The translations under genes and the position numbers were made by a program. From Gammaproteobacteria bacterium (GTDB lineage Bacteria; Pseudomonadota; Gammaproteobacteria; Enterobacterales; Kangiellaceae), in the NCBI GenBank assembly GCA_013373375.1, contig JABXHY010000009.1, positions 186,001 through 250,000 of the forward strand: a stretch of DNA of 64,000 nucleotides, written 5' to 3'. The notes under the pieces are model-generated. The model was not told where the DNA came from, ran no database searches, and saw only the letters and a list, made by a program, of their open reading frames with translations. Positions 1 through 8,104 of the stretch are shown here, in pieces (the stretch's first letter is position 1; every line of letters starts with the position of its first letter).

Positions 1-2854
1 TCGTTCGTAAGACAACCTCTTGCTCAAGTAATTCTTTTCCTTCTGCGAGTTTTTGATTCACTCGATTTCCTATAGAGAATAAAACTATGGTGGAGCCTGA
101 AGCTAATAGTATGGTAACGATAAGTGCGATAAGGATAAGAGATCGGGTGCTGTAAAATGTTGACAAGGATTCATTCAAATCCATCTCGGTTGTCATGCCT
201 ATCCCCAAGTTTTCGTTCCAGAGCCAAGCACCAATCACATAAACTCCTCTGTAATCTCTATAGCCTTTGACGTCAAAGCCATCAAGTTTTCTGGTTGCCT
301 GCCCCGCCATTTCTGTTAACGGCCATTGTTCTGGCTCAAGCACAATACTCGTCTCTTTGATTAAGTTAACGCCTGGATCCTTGATCACCAAACTAAGGGT
401 ACTCTCTTGACCTTTTTCAAGTAAGCCAATCGTAACTAATTGATTATTGAATTTACTCTCTGAAAGCATTTTGCCTTTTATATCGAAGATATAAGTTTCA
501 CCTGAATCACCGAGTTGACCAATATTTAATATGCGACCTAGCTCGACTTTGGGAGCCAGTCGATAGGTAAGTACACCTTCGATTTGATTCTCAGAATTAT
601 AAAGTGGAGTTGCGATGAACATGGTTGCCTTTGAACGTAACTCATCAGAAACAAGTATCCCCAGTTCGTCAACATCAGATCTTATCGGGGGTATCCAAAC
701 TGTCTCTCCGCTTAATACTCTCTGAAACAATCCAAAGCGTTGACGGAAGATTAAATTTTCTTTTCCAAGATTGCTATCTCTTTGTGAAGCAACATTAATA
801 CCTTCCGGCGTTATAATAAAAAAACCAAGATGATTAATCTGACTCTTGGCATCATAAAAAATTTGACGTAGTGAACTTAAATTTTCACTGTTTCTCACTG
901 ATCGACCTGCTCGAAAATCAGAAATAATTCTATTCGCGTATTTTTGAGTATTTTTATCTGAAGCTATATATTTTACTAACTGCCGCTGAGAGGTAACCCA
1001 TGACTCGAGTGATGAGTTTGTCGATCTTAAAGTAGTTTCTAAAGCTTGTTGATTTTTGTTTTTATGTTGCTGTTCTAGTTTTGATATCGACAACCAAGTC
1101 ATTACTGTTAGAAACAATACGAGAATTGCATTTACCAGTACCACTACTTGATTAGTTCGTTTTGAGTCGTAATGAAATTTTGTGGAGTTTTGCTTTGCCA
1201 GATGCGAGTATTTAGATTTCCACCAAATCAAAAAGGAAACTATCATTGCTAATCCTATCGCAACAAAAGTATAAAAGACCCATTTTTGATTAGGATTTAG
1301 ATTGTTTTTATCTTTTGCTTTAATTTGATTATAAGTTACCCAACGGTTAGCAAAGCTAGCGTGTTGTTCTTGACTTATTGAATCTAGAAGCTTATCAAGA
1401 ATAGAGACTAGAGGTTGCCAATCTTTCCTAATGGCGATAGAAAAGCCGGGAGAAGAAAAATTGGCGTAAGCTGAAACCTCTAAGTCAACAAAGTTATATT
1501 CCCTAATTTTGTATGTTGCGATAGCGACATCCATAATAAATGCTTCTGCTTCACCTGAGCTCACAGCTTGCAAAACCTCGAGAAGTGAGTTTTTTATAAT
1601 CGGTTTAATCTCTGGGTTTTCACTGAGCGAGAGTTCAGTTACTGGATAATCAGCTACGAATGCAACCTTTTTATCACTAAGATCGTTTATGCTTTCAATT
1701 GTATTAGTGCCTTTGCGTGTAATTATCGCGACAGGATATTTTATATAGGGCTTAGTAAATGCCAAATACTCTTCTCTTTTTGGTGTGCGACTCGCCAAAG
1801 GCAGAATATCGATGTCTTTGCTTTTTGCTTTAGAAATTACTTGTTGCCAATTAAGGTTTGGTTGATATTTCAGTTCCACATTTAATGCATTAGCGATATA
1901 CGTAAGATACTCTGCAGACAATCCAGCATGCTTTCCATTTTTATCACGAAATTCAAAAGGTTCAACCGATGAGTCTATTCCAACTCGCCAACTCTTATGC
2001 TTGTTAAGCCAACGGACTTCATCTTCAGACAAGTTAACATATGCCCAGTTTTTAATTGGTCGCATTAGAATCCATCGAGAGTGAATGACTCTCAATTCTT
2101 CATGATCGACAGCTTGAATCGCCTTGTTTAATATTGATTTTAAGATTGGAAGATCATTTCGAACGGCCAGCGAGAAGGATTGACTAAAGTGTTCCTCCTG
2201 CAAGAGTGCACTCTGCCTAATCGACTCAACGTTCATTTGGTCAATTAAATAAGAGAAGTGTGCACTTTCGTTAATCGTTGCGTCTGCATTTCCAGTAATG
2301 ACGGCTCTCACAGCTTGCAGTGAACTTCCGACGGCTAACTGTTTAATATCTGGATAGTACTTTGTTAATGTAGTTTGATCGGCAAATCCAGCCGGGATAG
2401 CCACTGTTTTTCCCCTCAAAGATTGTAAATCAGGATAAAGGTCCTTCCCTTTTTTTACGAAAATAGCGCTCTGAGTTTTGAAATAGGATTGTGTGAACAT
2501 CATTTTACTCTGACGTTCAGGTGTGTTGATTATATTGACAATGACATCAAGCTTTCCATTTTGAATACCTTCCATTGTGTCAGACCAAGACATATTCTCT
2601 AAATACTGAATACTTAAACCTGTTTTCTCCGCTAGAAGATTCATATAATCAATCGAGAAGCCGCTCGGTCGGCCTTCGTTGAAATTAAAAGGATAAAAAT
2701 CAGACTCATTCTGAACTTTTATTGTAGGGTTCTCTTTAATCCATGCTTTTTCTTCTTCTGTCAGCTCAATCGTATTTGCTTCGCTTTTTAAAGGTAGAGA
2801 AAGTAAGAAATAAGTAAGAATAACTACTGGAAGCAAAAATGATTTATTGGGCAC
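1..2854 (-). CDS. membrane sensor with two periplasmic solute-binding domains and a Cache-like domain (3' end outside window)
   Basis: Reading leftwards from a GTG at 2854 (GGAG seven bases upstream), 951 codons stay open to the window edge, so the C-terminus is missing. Residues 1-25 are a signal peptide. Two consecutive SBP_bac_3-type domains follow (about 30-255 and 270-490), the second starting with W-R-V-G-I-D-S-S-V-E-P-F. Membrane helices lie near 522-543 and 566-587, then an extracellular Cache-like region with T-Y-I-F-D near 800, and a helix near 905-926. The visible end is a charged helix (KELLEQEV) of the sort that precedes a kinase, GGDEF or cyclase output. The family resembles BvgS/EvgS-style sensors on the outside, but the output domain cannot be named from this window. 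Domain calls rest on residue patterns. Confidence 0.85.
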   Translation of the reverse strand, partial: MPNKSFLLPVVILTYFLLSLPLKSEANTIELTEEEKAWIKENPTIKVQNESDFYPFNFNEGRPSGFSIDYMNLLAEKTGLSIQYLENMSWSDTMEGIQNGKLDVIVNIINTPERQSKMMFTQSYFKTQSAIFVKKGKDLYPDLQSLRGKTVAIPAGFADQTTLTKYYPDIKQLAVGSSLQAVRAVITGNADATINESAHFSYLIDQMNVESIRQSALLQEEHFSQSFSLAVRNDLPILKSILNKAIQAVDHEELRVIHSRWILMRPIKNWAYVNLSEDEVRWLNKHKSWRVGIDSSVEPFEFRDKNGKHAGLSAEYLTYIANALNVELKYQPNLNWQQVISKAKSKDIDILPLASRTPKREEYLAFTKPYIKYPVAIITRKGTNTIESINDLSDKKVAFVADYPVTELSLSENPEIKPIIKNSLLEVLQAVSSGEAEAFIMDVAIATYKIREYNFVDLEVSAYANFSSPGFSIAIRKDWQPLVSILDKLLDSISQEQHASFANRWVTYNQIKAKDKNNLNPNQKWVFYTFVAIGLAMIVSFLIWWKSKYSHLAKQNSTKFHYDSKRTNQVVVLVNAILVLFLTVMTWLSISKLEQQHKNKNQQALETTLRSTNSSLESWVTSQRQLVKYIASDKNTQKYANRIISDFRAGRSVRNSENLSSLRQIFYDAKSQINHLGFFIITPEGINVASQRDSNLGKENLIFRQRFGLFQRVLSGETVWIPPIRSDVDELGILVSDELRSKATMFIATPLYNSENQIEGVLTYRLAPKVELGRILNIGQLGDSGETYIFDIKGKMLSESKFNNQLVTIGLLEKGQESTLSLVIKDPGVNLIKETSIVLEPEQWPLTEMAGQATRKLDGFDVKGYRDYRGVYVIGAWLWNENLGIGMTTEMDLNESLSTFYSTRSLILIALIVTILLASGSTIVLFSIGNRVNQKLAEGKELLEQEVVLRT

Positions 2855-3180
2855 TAAAAGACTCCGTAATGAGCACAACACTTGATTCGAAGTGAATGTA
2901 TTCTTGAATTATCAAATCATTCAAATTTCTGAAATTTTCATTACATGAATTTTGCATCACTGCGCTCTTTCTTTTTTAATGAGAACACGACGAAAATTTT
3001 GAGAAACAGTACGATAATTGGGAAATAGCCCACCTTTAAAAATTGACGCCATTTTAATGTTATAAAGCTTATTGTTTCCCATTAGAGGCTATTTGTTGGC
3101 CTATGTTATTTGAGTTCTATTACAGCATAGACCAACATTACAAATTCGTAATTTTTTGGGAAGTTCGTCTTGCTTAAAGT

Positions 3181-3339
3181 CTAACCCTCCCAAAAGGTCT
3201 CTGCTGTCGGATTGCCAAACAGTATTTTCATGTCTCGGGGATTTATTTCTACCCATCTAGATCGGTCAAACAACCTATTGGCTACCATTACGATAGGCAT
3301 AGTTTCTTCATGTTGCAAGTACCCTGGTGCCTGTAACAA
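3181..3339 (-). pseudogene. possible 3' remnant of an unidentified gene
   Basis: A 52-codon frame with a globular-looking composition (it contains RSRWVEINPRDM and ends NPTAETFWEG) runs up to a stop inside the 20-bp tandem repeat. There is an internal ATG at 3300 but no clear ribosome-binding site. It may be the end of a gene whose 5' part was lost where the tandem repeat now begins, or it may be a chance frame. No family was recognised. Confidence 0.3.
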
Positions 3340-3406
3340 TTAGGTAATGCCTGTAACAATTAAGTAGTGCCTGTAACAATTAAGTAGTGCCTGTGACAAT
3401 TAGTGA
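3327..3406. repeat. four tandem copies of a 20-bp unit
   Basis: The unit GTGCCTGTAACAATTAAGTA occurs four times head to tail with one to a few mismatches per copy (3327-3346, 3347-3366, 3367-3386, 3387-3406). There is no spacer, so this is a minisatellite and not a CRISPR array. It sits at the upstream limit of the possible gene remnant at 3181-3339. Confidence 0.9.
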
Positions 3407-3765
3407 ACTGTAGACCCCAAAGCATCCGCACGACGCTTAAGCCAATATTGGTGAAAGAGTCCGCTGAATGACAATACTGTCATCGAACATCGAGCAAGCA
3501 AGGTACATGCTTTCATTTATCATCATAAAACCATCGTTAAACCGAAGCTCGTTCATAATGGATTTCAGGTTAAAGATGAAGGGCTGGGTACATTACCAAC
3601 AGAAGTAACATACGATTTGTAAGTTTGTACTATTAGGTGCTGCAAAGTGAGAAAATTAAAAATAGAACAAGCATCAAGCAACCTCTGGAAGGTTGGCGAC
3701 ACATAGGCTGGTGCGCAGTCATAACATGGCTATCCAGAACATAACACGAGGATTGCTTTATCGCG

Positions 3766-3845
3766 GCTTTAAGATAAATTCTGACTTCTTCGCAGTTTTG
3801 CTACACTTTTCTTGTAGGCAGACGTTTGAATCAACTGCCTTGCGC
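3766..3845. repeat. block B of the repeat flanking the DUF285 gene, left copy
   Basis: This block contains AAGATAAATTCTGA and, further on, TGTAGGCAGACGTTTGAATC followed by AACTG. It matches 6072-6156 on the other side of the lipoprotein gene in the same orientation, with scattered mismatches. Confidence 0.75.
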
Positions 3846-3879
3846 CCTTAGGTCTCTGACGCCTGTATATTTTGAGAAT

Positions 3880-3960
3880 TAAGCAGTCTAGGTTAGGTTT
3901 TCATTTGAAGGATTGTAGGCTTGGCTTTTTATCCGGGTTAAGGCCACGATAAGATAAATT
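3880..3960. repeat. block A of the repeat flanking the DUF285 gene, left copy
   Basis: This block contains TAAGCAGTCTAGGT, a GTTAAG core and ATAAGATAAAT. It matches 6008-6085 in the same orientation. On the right of the gene, A and B are contiguous in the order A-B. On the left they appear as B then A, so the flanking copies are permuted relative to each other. Confidence 0.75.
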
Positions 3961-4014
3961 TCGTCATCGTGATTTAGTTTCACCATCAATAGCTGATACC
4001 GTGGCCTGATTCGG

Positions 4015-5676
4015 TTACCTTCTCTCAACAAGATTGGGATCTAATGCTTTAAAGTTGCCAGCATCATAGATTACCCAATTATAATTATCGATTAAAACAT
4101 TGCGCGCAATTTCACCTGCACTAGAGTAGGCACTTGAGCCAGCATCAAAAACAACATCTTGCTGAACATTTTGGCTGCTCCAACCAAGCAGTAAAGCATC
4201 ATAATTTTCGGTAGAGAGTTTCGCCGACCTAAACATCCGTGTCATGTCAGTGACAGACTCAATATTCCAACCACCTATGTTTTGGTTAAATGATAAAGCG
4301 TAATCAAACATATATGACATATCATCAACAGATGAAACGTCCCACTGACTGATGTCTCTATTAAAGCTGACTGCACTGCTAAACATTCCGTGCATACTTG
4401 TAACAGACGACACGTCCCACTGACTGATGTCGCTGTTAAAGTTGTCAGCACCATGAAACATGTTATACATGCTTGTTACGGAAGACACGTCCCACTGACT
4501 AATATCACTGTTAAAGTTGTCAGCCACATTAAACATAGCAAACATACTCGTTACCGAAGACACGTCCCACTGACTTATGTCGCTGTTAAAGTTGACCGCA
4601 TTAGTAAACATTAAGCCCATATCTCTAACATTAGACACATCCCATTGACTTATGTCGCTGTTAAAGCTGGTAGCTTCATAAAACATCGCTCTCATGTCTG
4701 TAACATTAGACACGTCCCATTGACTAAGGTCGCTTTTAAACTTACTCGCAAAAGCAAACATGCGGCTCATAGTCGAGACTGAAGACACATCCCATTGACT
4801 AATATCGCCATTAAAGTTGATTGCCTTATAAAACATAGAATGCATTTTTTCAACAGAGGACACATCCCACTGGCTAATGTCAGCATTAAAGTTTGTTGCG
4901 TTATAAAACATAAACCTCATATCAGTCACAAATGACATATTAGGAGTGTCGGAGGCTTCGACAACCAAGTTTTCACAGTTAGCAAAAGCGGCGTATCCGC
5001 CTCTCCAAGGGTATGTACCCCACTGCTCTATCGTGAGTAATTTTTGAGCGTCACTTAAACTGACATCTAGATCAAAGTAAGTTTGGGGGAAGAGTCCGCT
5101 TATGGTGATCGTGTAAGTCCCAGGCGAGTCATAATCGTGAGTGTAATCACCTTGGATGTTGCGAGTTTTTGTGCCATCTCCCCAGTCAACGTTATAGTCA
5201 TATTCGTGATTAGGTGAGGTTGTAATCAAAACTTGATTGTTTCCTGACACGCCAGGATTATCGGTTTTCCATGTCGTTAAAAGTGGACTGGTGACGCTTA
5301 TATCAATCCATACATCACTTATTCCTGTGTCATTCTCGGCTATAATTCGATGAATTTCTACTCCCTGAAGAGTGTTTGGAGTTCCAATGATCTCGCAGGA
5401 ATTACCATCTGTGGTTATTTGAATTGCCAAGCCAGCCGGCAAGCTATCTGTTCTGCACTCAAGTAACGAACCACCACCTGAGTTAATGAACCGAATGGGA
5501 ACGATCATTTCACCAATAGGCAAATAATTTACGCTCAAATTGTCTAACGACAAAGAAGGCTCTGAAACAGGCGGCTCACCTCCTCCTGATCCTCCGCTAC
5601 ATCCAACTAGTGAAAACATTATCAAACACATTAATGCAACACGAGTGATAACTAACTCCTTAATGAAATCATTCAT
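4015..5676 (-). CDS. surface lipoprotein with DUF285 (BspA-type) repeats
   Basis: This is a 553-residue secreted protein. The start is supported by AAGGAG six bases upstream. Residues 1-26 form a lipoprotein signal ending in the lipobox LVGC, followed by a Gly/Ser linker. An Ig-like region (about 40-130) and a PKD-like region with VDWGDGT (about 135-200) follow. Nine consecutive repeats of about 25 residues with the core FNSDISQWDVSSVTSM then run from about 265 to 490. These are DUF285 repeats, known from BspA-like surface proteins and thought to mediate attachment. The central repeats are nearly identical at DNA level, so copy number may vary. It is flanked by repeat blocks A and B, which suggests accessory origin. 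Its ligand is unknown. Confidence 0.9.
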   Translation of the reverse strand: MNDFIKELVITRVALMCLIMFSLVGCSGGSGGGEPPVSEPSLSLDNLSVNYLPIGEMIVPIRFINSGGGSLLECRTDSLPAGLAIQITTDGNSCEIIGTPNTLQGVEIHRIIAENDTGISDVWIDISVTSPLLTTWKTDNPGVSGNNQVLITTSPNHEYDYNVDWGDGTKTRNIQGDYTHDYDSPGTYTITISGLFPQTYFDLDVSLSDAQKLLTIEQWGTYPWRGGYAAFANCENLVVEASDTPNMSFVTDMRFMFYNATNFNADISQWDVSSVEKMHSMFYKAINFNGDISQWDVSSVSTMSRMFAFASKFKSDLSQWDVSNVTDMRAMFYEATSFNSDISQWDVSNVRDMGLMFTNAVNFNSDISQWDVSSVTSMFAMFNVADNFNSDISQWDVSSVTSMYNMFHGADNFNSDISQWDVSSVTSMHGMFSSAVSFNRDISQWDVSSVDDMSYMFDYALSFNQNIGGWNIESVTDMTRMFRSAKLSTENYDALLLGWSSQNVQQDVVFDAGSSAYSSAGEIARNVLIDNYNWVIYDAGNFKALDPNLVERR

Positions 5677-6173
5677 TGACTACTCCTTCTAAACTCCCAA
5701 TTACCTTGCCCAGCTTCGGGTTAAGGAAAATCAGTTTTAAATTCAATTCAATTTGCGGAAATATTACTGTGTAAGAGAGTATGTTTGACAATTGCAGGTC
5801 ATTTTTAAATATGAATCTTGTCGTCCTACTCGAATACTCAATGAAACCGCCTGTAAAGCGGCGTGTTTATACCATATGTCAAATACCCAGTCCTAAATAA
5901 AACCTTAAGGTTGACTCAGTTGTATATTATTCACACTACCCAACCTCAGATTGTTCATTTTTTAATCATATTTAATAGATTTTCATGAGCTAACGTCAGC
6001 CTTGGTAGATAAGCAGTCTAGGTGAAGTCTTGATTTTAAGGATTTTCATAACAGGGTTTTATTAGCGCGTTAAGACCGCTATAAGATAAATTCTGATTTC
6101 GTAATTTTGTTCCATTTTTCATGTAGGCAGACGTTTGAATCAACTGACTTGCGCATCAATTTTAGTCAATTGA
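5677..6173. other. upstream region of the lipoprotein gene, ending in flanking repeats
   Basis: There is no gene in these 497 bases. The left part is the 5' region of the DUF285 lipoprotein. The right part carries the A-B repeat copy (6006-6156). Confidence 0.6.
6006..6156. repeat. contiguous A-B copy of the repeat flanking the DUF285 gene
   Basis: This copy starts GATAAGCAGTCTAGGT, continues through GCGTTAAGACC and AAGATAAATTCTGA, and ends near GTAGGCAGACGTTTGAATC followed by AACTG. It corresponds to the separate blocks at 3880-3960 (A) and 3766-3845 (B). Confidence 0.75.
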
Positions 6174-6359
6174 TTATTTATAACGTGACCTGACCCCATC
6201 ACCTCCTTTTAACATGTCCTCTGCCTGGTCAGTTGTGTTGAGAAAATCTGCGTACGCATCTTCCGGAGACTGGAAAATTAGAGGTACTCTATCCACGACC
6301 ATCAGTAGGTAAAGAAAAAATATAAATATTACTAATAGTCCTGCTTTTTTTAATATCAC
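6174..6359 (-). CDS. small membrane-anchored hypothetical protein
   Basis: This is a 61-residue frame with a GTG start preceded at eight bases by AGGTG. Residues 6-22 are a strongly hydrophobic helix after two lysines, followed by a polar tail with SPEDAYADF. No family was recognised. The last ten residues (GGDGVRSRYK) and the stop are encoded by a REP-like repeat (6178-6198), so the repeat appears to have replaced or extended the native C-terminus. It lies immediately downstream of the third attI-like repeat, the position of a first cassette gene. It may be a real cassette gene with a rewritten end or a remnant. Confidence 0.5.
   Translation of the reverse strand: MILKKAGLLVIFIFFLYLLMVVDRVPLIFQSPEDAYADFLNTTDQAEDMLKGGDGVRSRYK
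6178..6198. repeat. REP-like repeat, copy 1
   Basis: It contains TAACGTGACCTGACCCCA, the same 21-base element as at 6450-6470 and 7992-8012. Motifs of the type GACCTGACCCC are common in REP-type elements of Gammaproteobacteria. Confidence 0.7.
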
Positions 6360-6380
6360 GATACTGGCACCTGCTTGGCA

Positions 6381-6449
6381 CTAACAGCTTATTCTATTCA
6401 GCAAATCACAGGTAACGAATGCGAATTGGCTGAATTAAACCTTAAACAT
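6381..6449 (-). repeat. attI-like promoter repeat, copy 3 (truncated)
   Basis: On the minus strand this reads TAGAATAAGCTGTTAGTG at its gene-proximal end and matches the first 65 or so bases of the copies at 7678-7857 and 10245-10424. It is cut off by the REP-like element at 6450. As in the other copies, a TAGAAT -10-like hexamer lies just before the GTTA core and a gene starts shortly after it (6359). Confidence 0.7.
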
Positions 6450-6470
6450 TTATAACGTGACCTGACCCCA
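6450..6470. repeat. REP-like repeat, copy 2
   Basis: This is an exact repeat of the 21 bases at 6178-6198, followed by TTGCTCT as in the copy at 7992. It interrupts the third attI-like repeat. Confidence 0.7.
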
Positions 6471-6545
6471 TTGCTCTACTGACAAAGGGTTTTTAACTAT
6501 TCCTGTATTATTCATTCTTCATCCAACGACTAATATTTGTGAGAC

Positions 6546-6602
6546 TCATAACGCCTGCGTAAAATGCGCCGCCAGGCGTCATTTTTGACGCACTTGTTAT
6601 GC
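6546..6602 (-). other. attC-like recombination site of the propeller cassette
   Basis: In gene orientation the site begins GCATAACAAG and ends GCGTTATG, with internal arms TGCGTCAAAAATG and CATTTTACGCA that pair almost completely. It is therefore an imperfect palindrome with the AAC/GTT ends of an attC site. The stop codon of the propeller gene (6597-6599) lies inside the first core, as is usual for cassettes. Confidence 0.8.
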
Positions 6603-7664
6603 ATTAAAAATCTTAATTAAACCAGGGTTATAGTTGAGTAAGATACACTGGTTTATCCTATTGATAGATATACCATCCCACAGACCAAACTTGTAAGCGC
6701 TAGGAACTCCAAGGTTCCCAATATCCAATATTGAAGTGACGTTACCTCCCTTAACATCAATGATCCCAGCAACGTACGAATCATCCTTTTCAAAAACTAT
6801 AAAAGCACTATTATCGTCTTTCTTCCAGACACCCTGTATACCGGCAAGATCGTTTGACCAAAGCTTCTTTCTTTTGCTGAGACTGAAGCAAGTTAATTTA
6901 TTGCAAACAAGGCTTTCGTGAAGAATGTAGCAATCACCAATCAAGAGATGATTCGGTCTACTACCAGATGTCTTTTTAAACCTTTTTTCAACTTCATTAC
7001 TATTTAGATCAAAGACAATAGACTTGGCACCATAACTGCTGGAAACCATTTTGCTTCCATGTATTAGTGGCGCACATCCAATCGCCCACCCACCTGGAAA
7101 CTTGAACTCCTGAACAACGTTGAGACTCTCGTCAAGCTCAAGTATCTTAGAATTAGCTGTGGAAACAAAGAAGCGTGATTCATACGCAACGACGCCTGAA
7201 TCAAACCATTTGACCCGAGGCTTCACACTTTTTTTAGTATTCCCAGTAGAGATATCGATCTCTGCAAGCTCTCCCCAGTTGCTAACGAACAATCTATTCT
7301 CATGAGTAGATAGCTTTACGCCTCCACTTTTTTTGAATTTCCTCTCCCATATAACAGCTCCGGTATCTTTGTCCATCGCTGCAATTTGATTGGTCGATAC
7401 TGCTATGATCGATTCATCTATGAGTACTGGATTGTCATTGATACTACATTTATTGCCAACCAGTTTCGTTGTCCATAGCAGCCTGTCAGAATCAACATCA
7501 TAAGCTACCACATAACAGTAATTATCAATGCCATCATTCGGAGATGGCATTCGAAAATTAACACCAAAATACAGGAACGCATCGGACTGAACGATATAGG
7601 ATGCTTGCGCATCCATAGCATTATCCGATTCATTCAAAAGCTTCTTTATATCAACACTACTCAT
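6597..7664 (-). CDS. PQQ-like beta-propeller protein
   Basis: This is a 355-residue protein without signal peptide or membrane helix, so it is probably cytoplasmic. It shows repeated blade motifs of the PQQ-enzyme-repeat type, such as VVAYDVDSDRLLW, IAAMDKDTGAVIWERKF and LAEIDISTGNTKK, spread over about residues 20-330. The family forms propellers that often act as scaffolds. No catalytic motif is visible. The gene sits between an attI-like repeat (14 bases upstream of the start) and an attC site that overlaps its stop, so it is a cassette gene. Its ribosome-binding site is weak. Function unknown. Confidence 0.8.
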   Translation of the reverse strand: MSSVDIKKLLNESDNAMDAQASYIVQSDAFLYFGVNFRMPSPNDGIDNYCYVVAYDVDSDRLLWTTKLVGNKCSINDNPVLIDESIIAVSTNQIAAMDKDTGAVIWERKFKKSGGVKLSTHENRLFVSNWGELAEIDISTGNTKKSVKPRVKWFDSGVVAYESRFFVSTANSKILELDESLNVVQEFKFPGGWAIGCAPLIHGSKMVSSSYGAKSIVFDLNSNEVEKRFKKTSGSRPNHLLIGDCYILHESLVCNKLTCFSLSKRKKLWSNDLAGIQGVWKKDDNSAFIVFEKDDSYVAGIIDVKGGNVTSILDIGNLGVPSAYKFGLWDGISINRINQCILLNYNPGLIKIFNA

Positions 7665-7677
7665 GATTCATACTTTT

Positions 7678-7857
7678 GCATAACAGCTTATTCTATTCAG
7701 CAAATCACAAGTAACGAGCGTGAATTGACTGAAGCAGATTTTAATTATTTACAAATCAACAGGTTACTAGGAACCCTTTGGTTTGCCAATATTATTAATT
7801 GCGTTTGGTGAAACTAATAGTATATCCAGCAGAGAGAGTCATTTCACTTATCAAGAA
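7678..7857 (-). repeat. attI-like promoter repeat, copy 2
   Basis: These 180 bases align along their whole length with 10245-10424. The gene-proximal end reads TAGAATAAGCTGTTATGC on the minus strand. The two ends are not complementary, so this is not a hairpin attC. The single GTTRRRY-like core next to a promoter-like TAGAAT hexamer is closer to an attI organisation. Confidence 0.65.
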
Positions 7858-7869
7858 GACCAAAGTATC

Positions 7870-7931
7870 TGACCCTATTGATTCAAGGTTTATTGCACTA
7901 GAAACCATATAATACAAGACTAGACCCCTTA
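7870..7931. repeat. 60-base dispersed repeat, copy 1
   Basis: The repeat runs from TGACCCTATTGATT through CACTAGAAACCATATAAT to CAAGACTAGACCCCTTA. It matches 8028-8100 in direct orientation with an extra segment in the second copy. Its end resembles the CAAGACxTGACCCC motif of REP-like elements. Confidence 0.65.
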
Positions 7932-7991
7932 GGTATCTTTTAATGTTGCGCTTTATCTTTAACATCAAAGCACACTGATGGGGTCATTATT

Positions 7992-8012
7992 TATAACGTA
8001 ACCTGACCCCAT
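7992..8012. repeat. REP-like repeat, copy 3
   Basis: TAACGTAACCTGACCCCA, one base different from the copies at 6178 and 6450. Together with GGGGTCA at 7981-7987 it can form a stem. Confidence 0.65.
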
Positions 8013-8027
8013 TGCTCTCATATCACA

Positions 8028-8100
8028 GACCCTATTGATATCTAATGTTAAAGGTTTACCTCACTAGAAACGATATAATGCAAGACTTGTCCCCTTAAGT
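8028..8100. repeat. 60-base dispersed repeat, copy 2
   Basis: The repeat runs from AGACCCTATTGAT through CACTAGAAACGATATAAT to GCAAGACTTGTCCCCTTAAG. It is a direct copy of 7870-7931 and ends just after the stop of the HEPN-motif gene. Confidence 0.65.
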
Positions 8101-8104
8101 TTTG

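Larger units (their letters stand above)
2855..4014. other. gene-poor stretch with repeats and coding debris
   Basis: Upstream of the sensor gene there are 1160 bases without an intact gene. They hold a possible 3' gene remnant (3181-3339), a 20-bp tandem repeat (3327-3406) and two blocks of a repeat that recurs after the DUF285 gene (3766-3845 and 3880-3960). Stops interrupt all frames elsewhere. It looks like a decayed accessory region. Confidence 0.6.
7665..8104. other. repeat-filled spacer between cassettes
   Basis: There is no gene in these 440 bases. They hold attI-like repeat copy 2, two copies of a roughly 60-base repeat and a REP-like element that forms a GGGGTCA/TGACCCC hairpin at 7981-8011. 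No full attC follows the HEPN-motif gene. Its stop is followed by TTAACAAAAC, which could be the left end of an attC disrupted by the repeats. Confidence 0.6.

Noticed and set aside
3327-3406. Possible CRISPR array
   Set aside because: The 20-bp units are directly adjacent with no spacers, and no cas genes are nearby.
3455-3622. 55-codon plus-strand open frame ending PTEVTYDL
   Set aside because: It has no start signal, no neighbours in frame and no recognisable family. It may be debris, but this cannot be distinguished from chance.
4390-4614. Plus-strand open frame of 74 codons with repeats
   Set aside because: It is the antisense shadow of the DUF285 repeats. Its periodicity comes from the real gene on the other strand.
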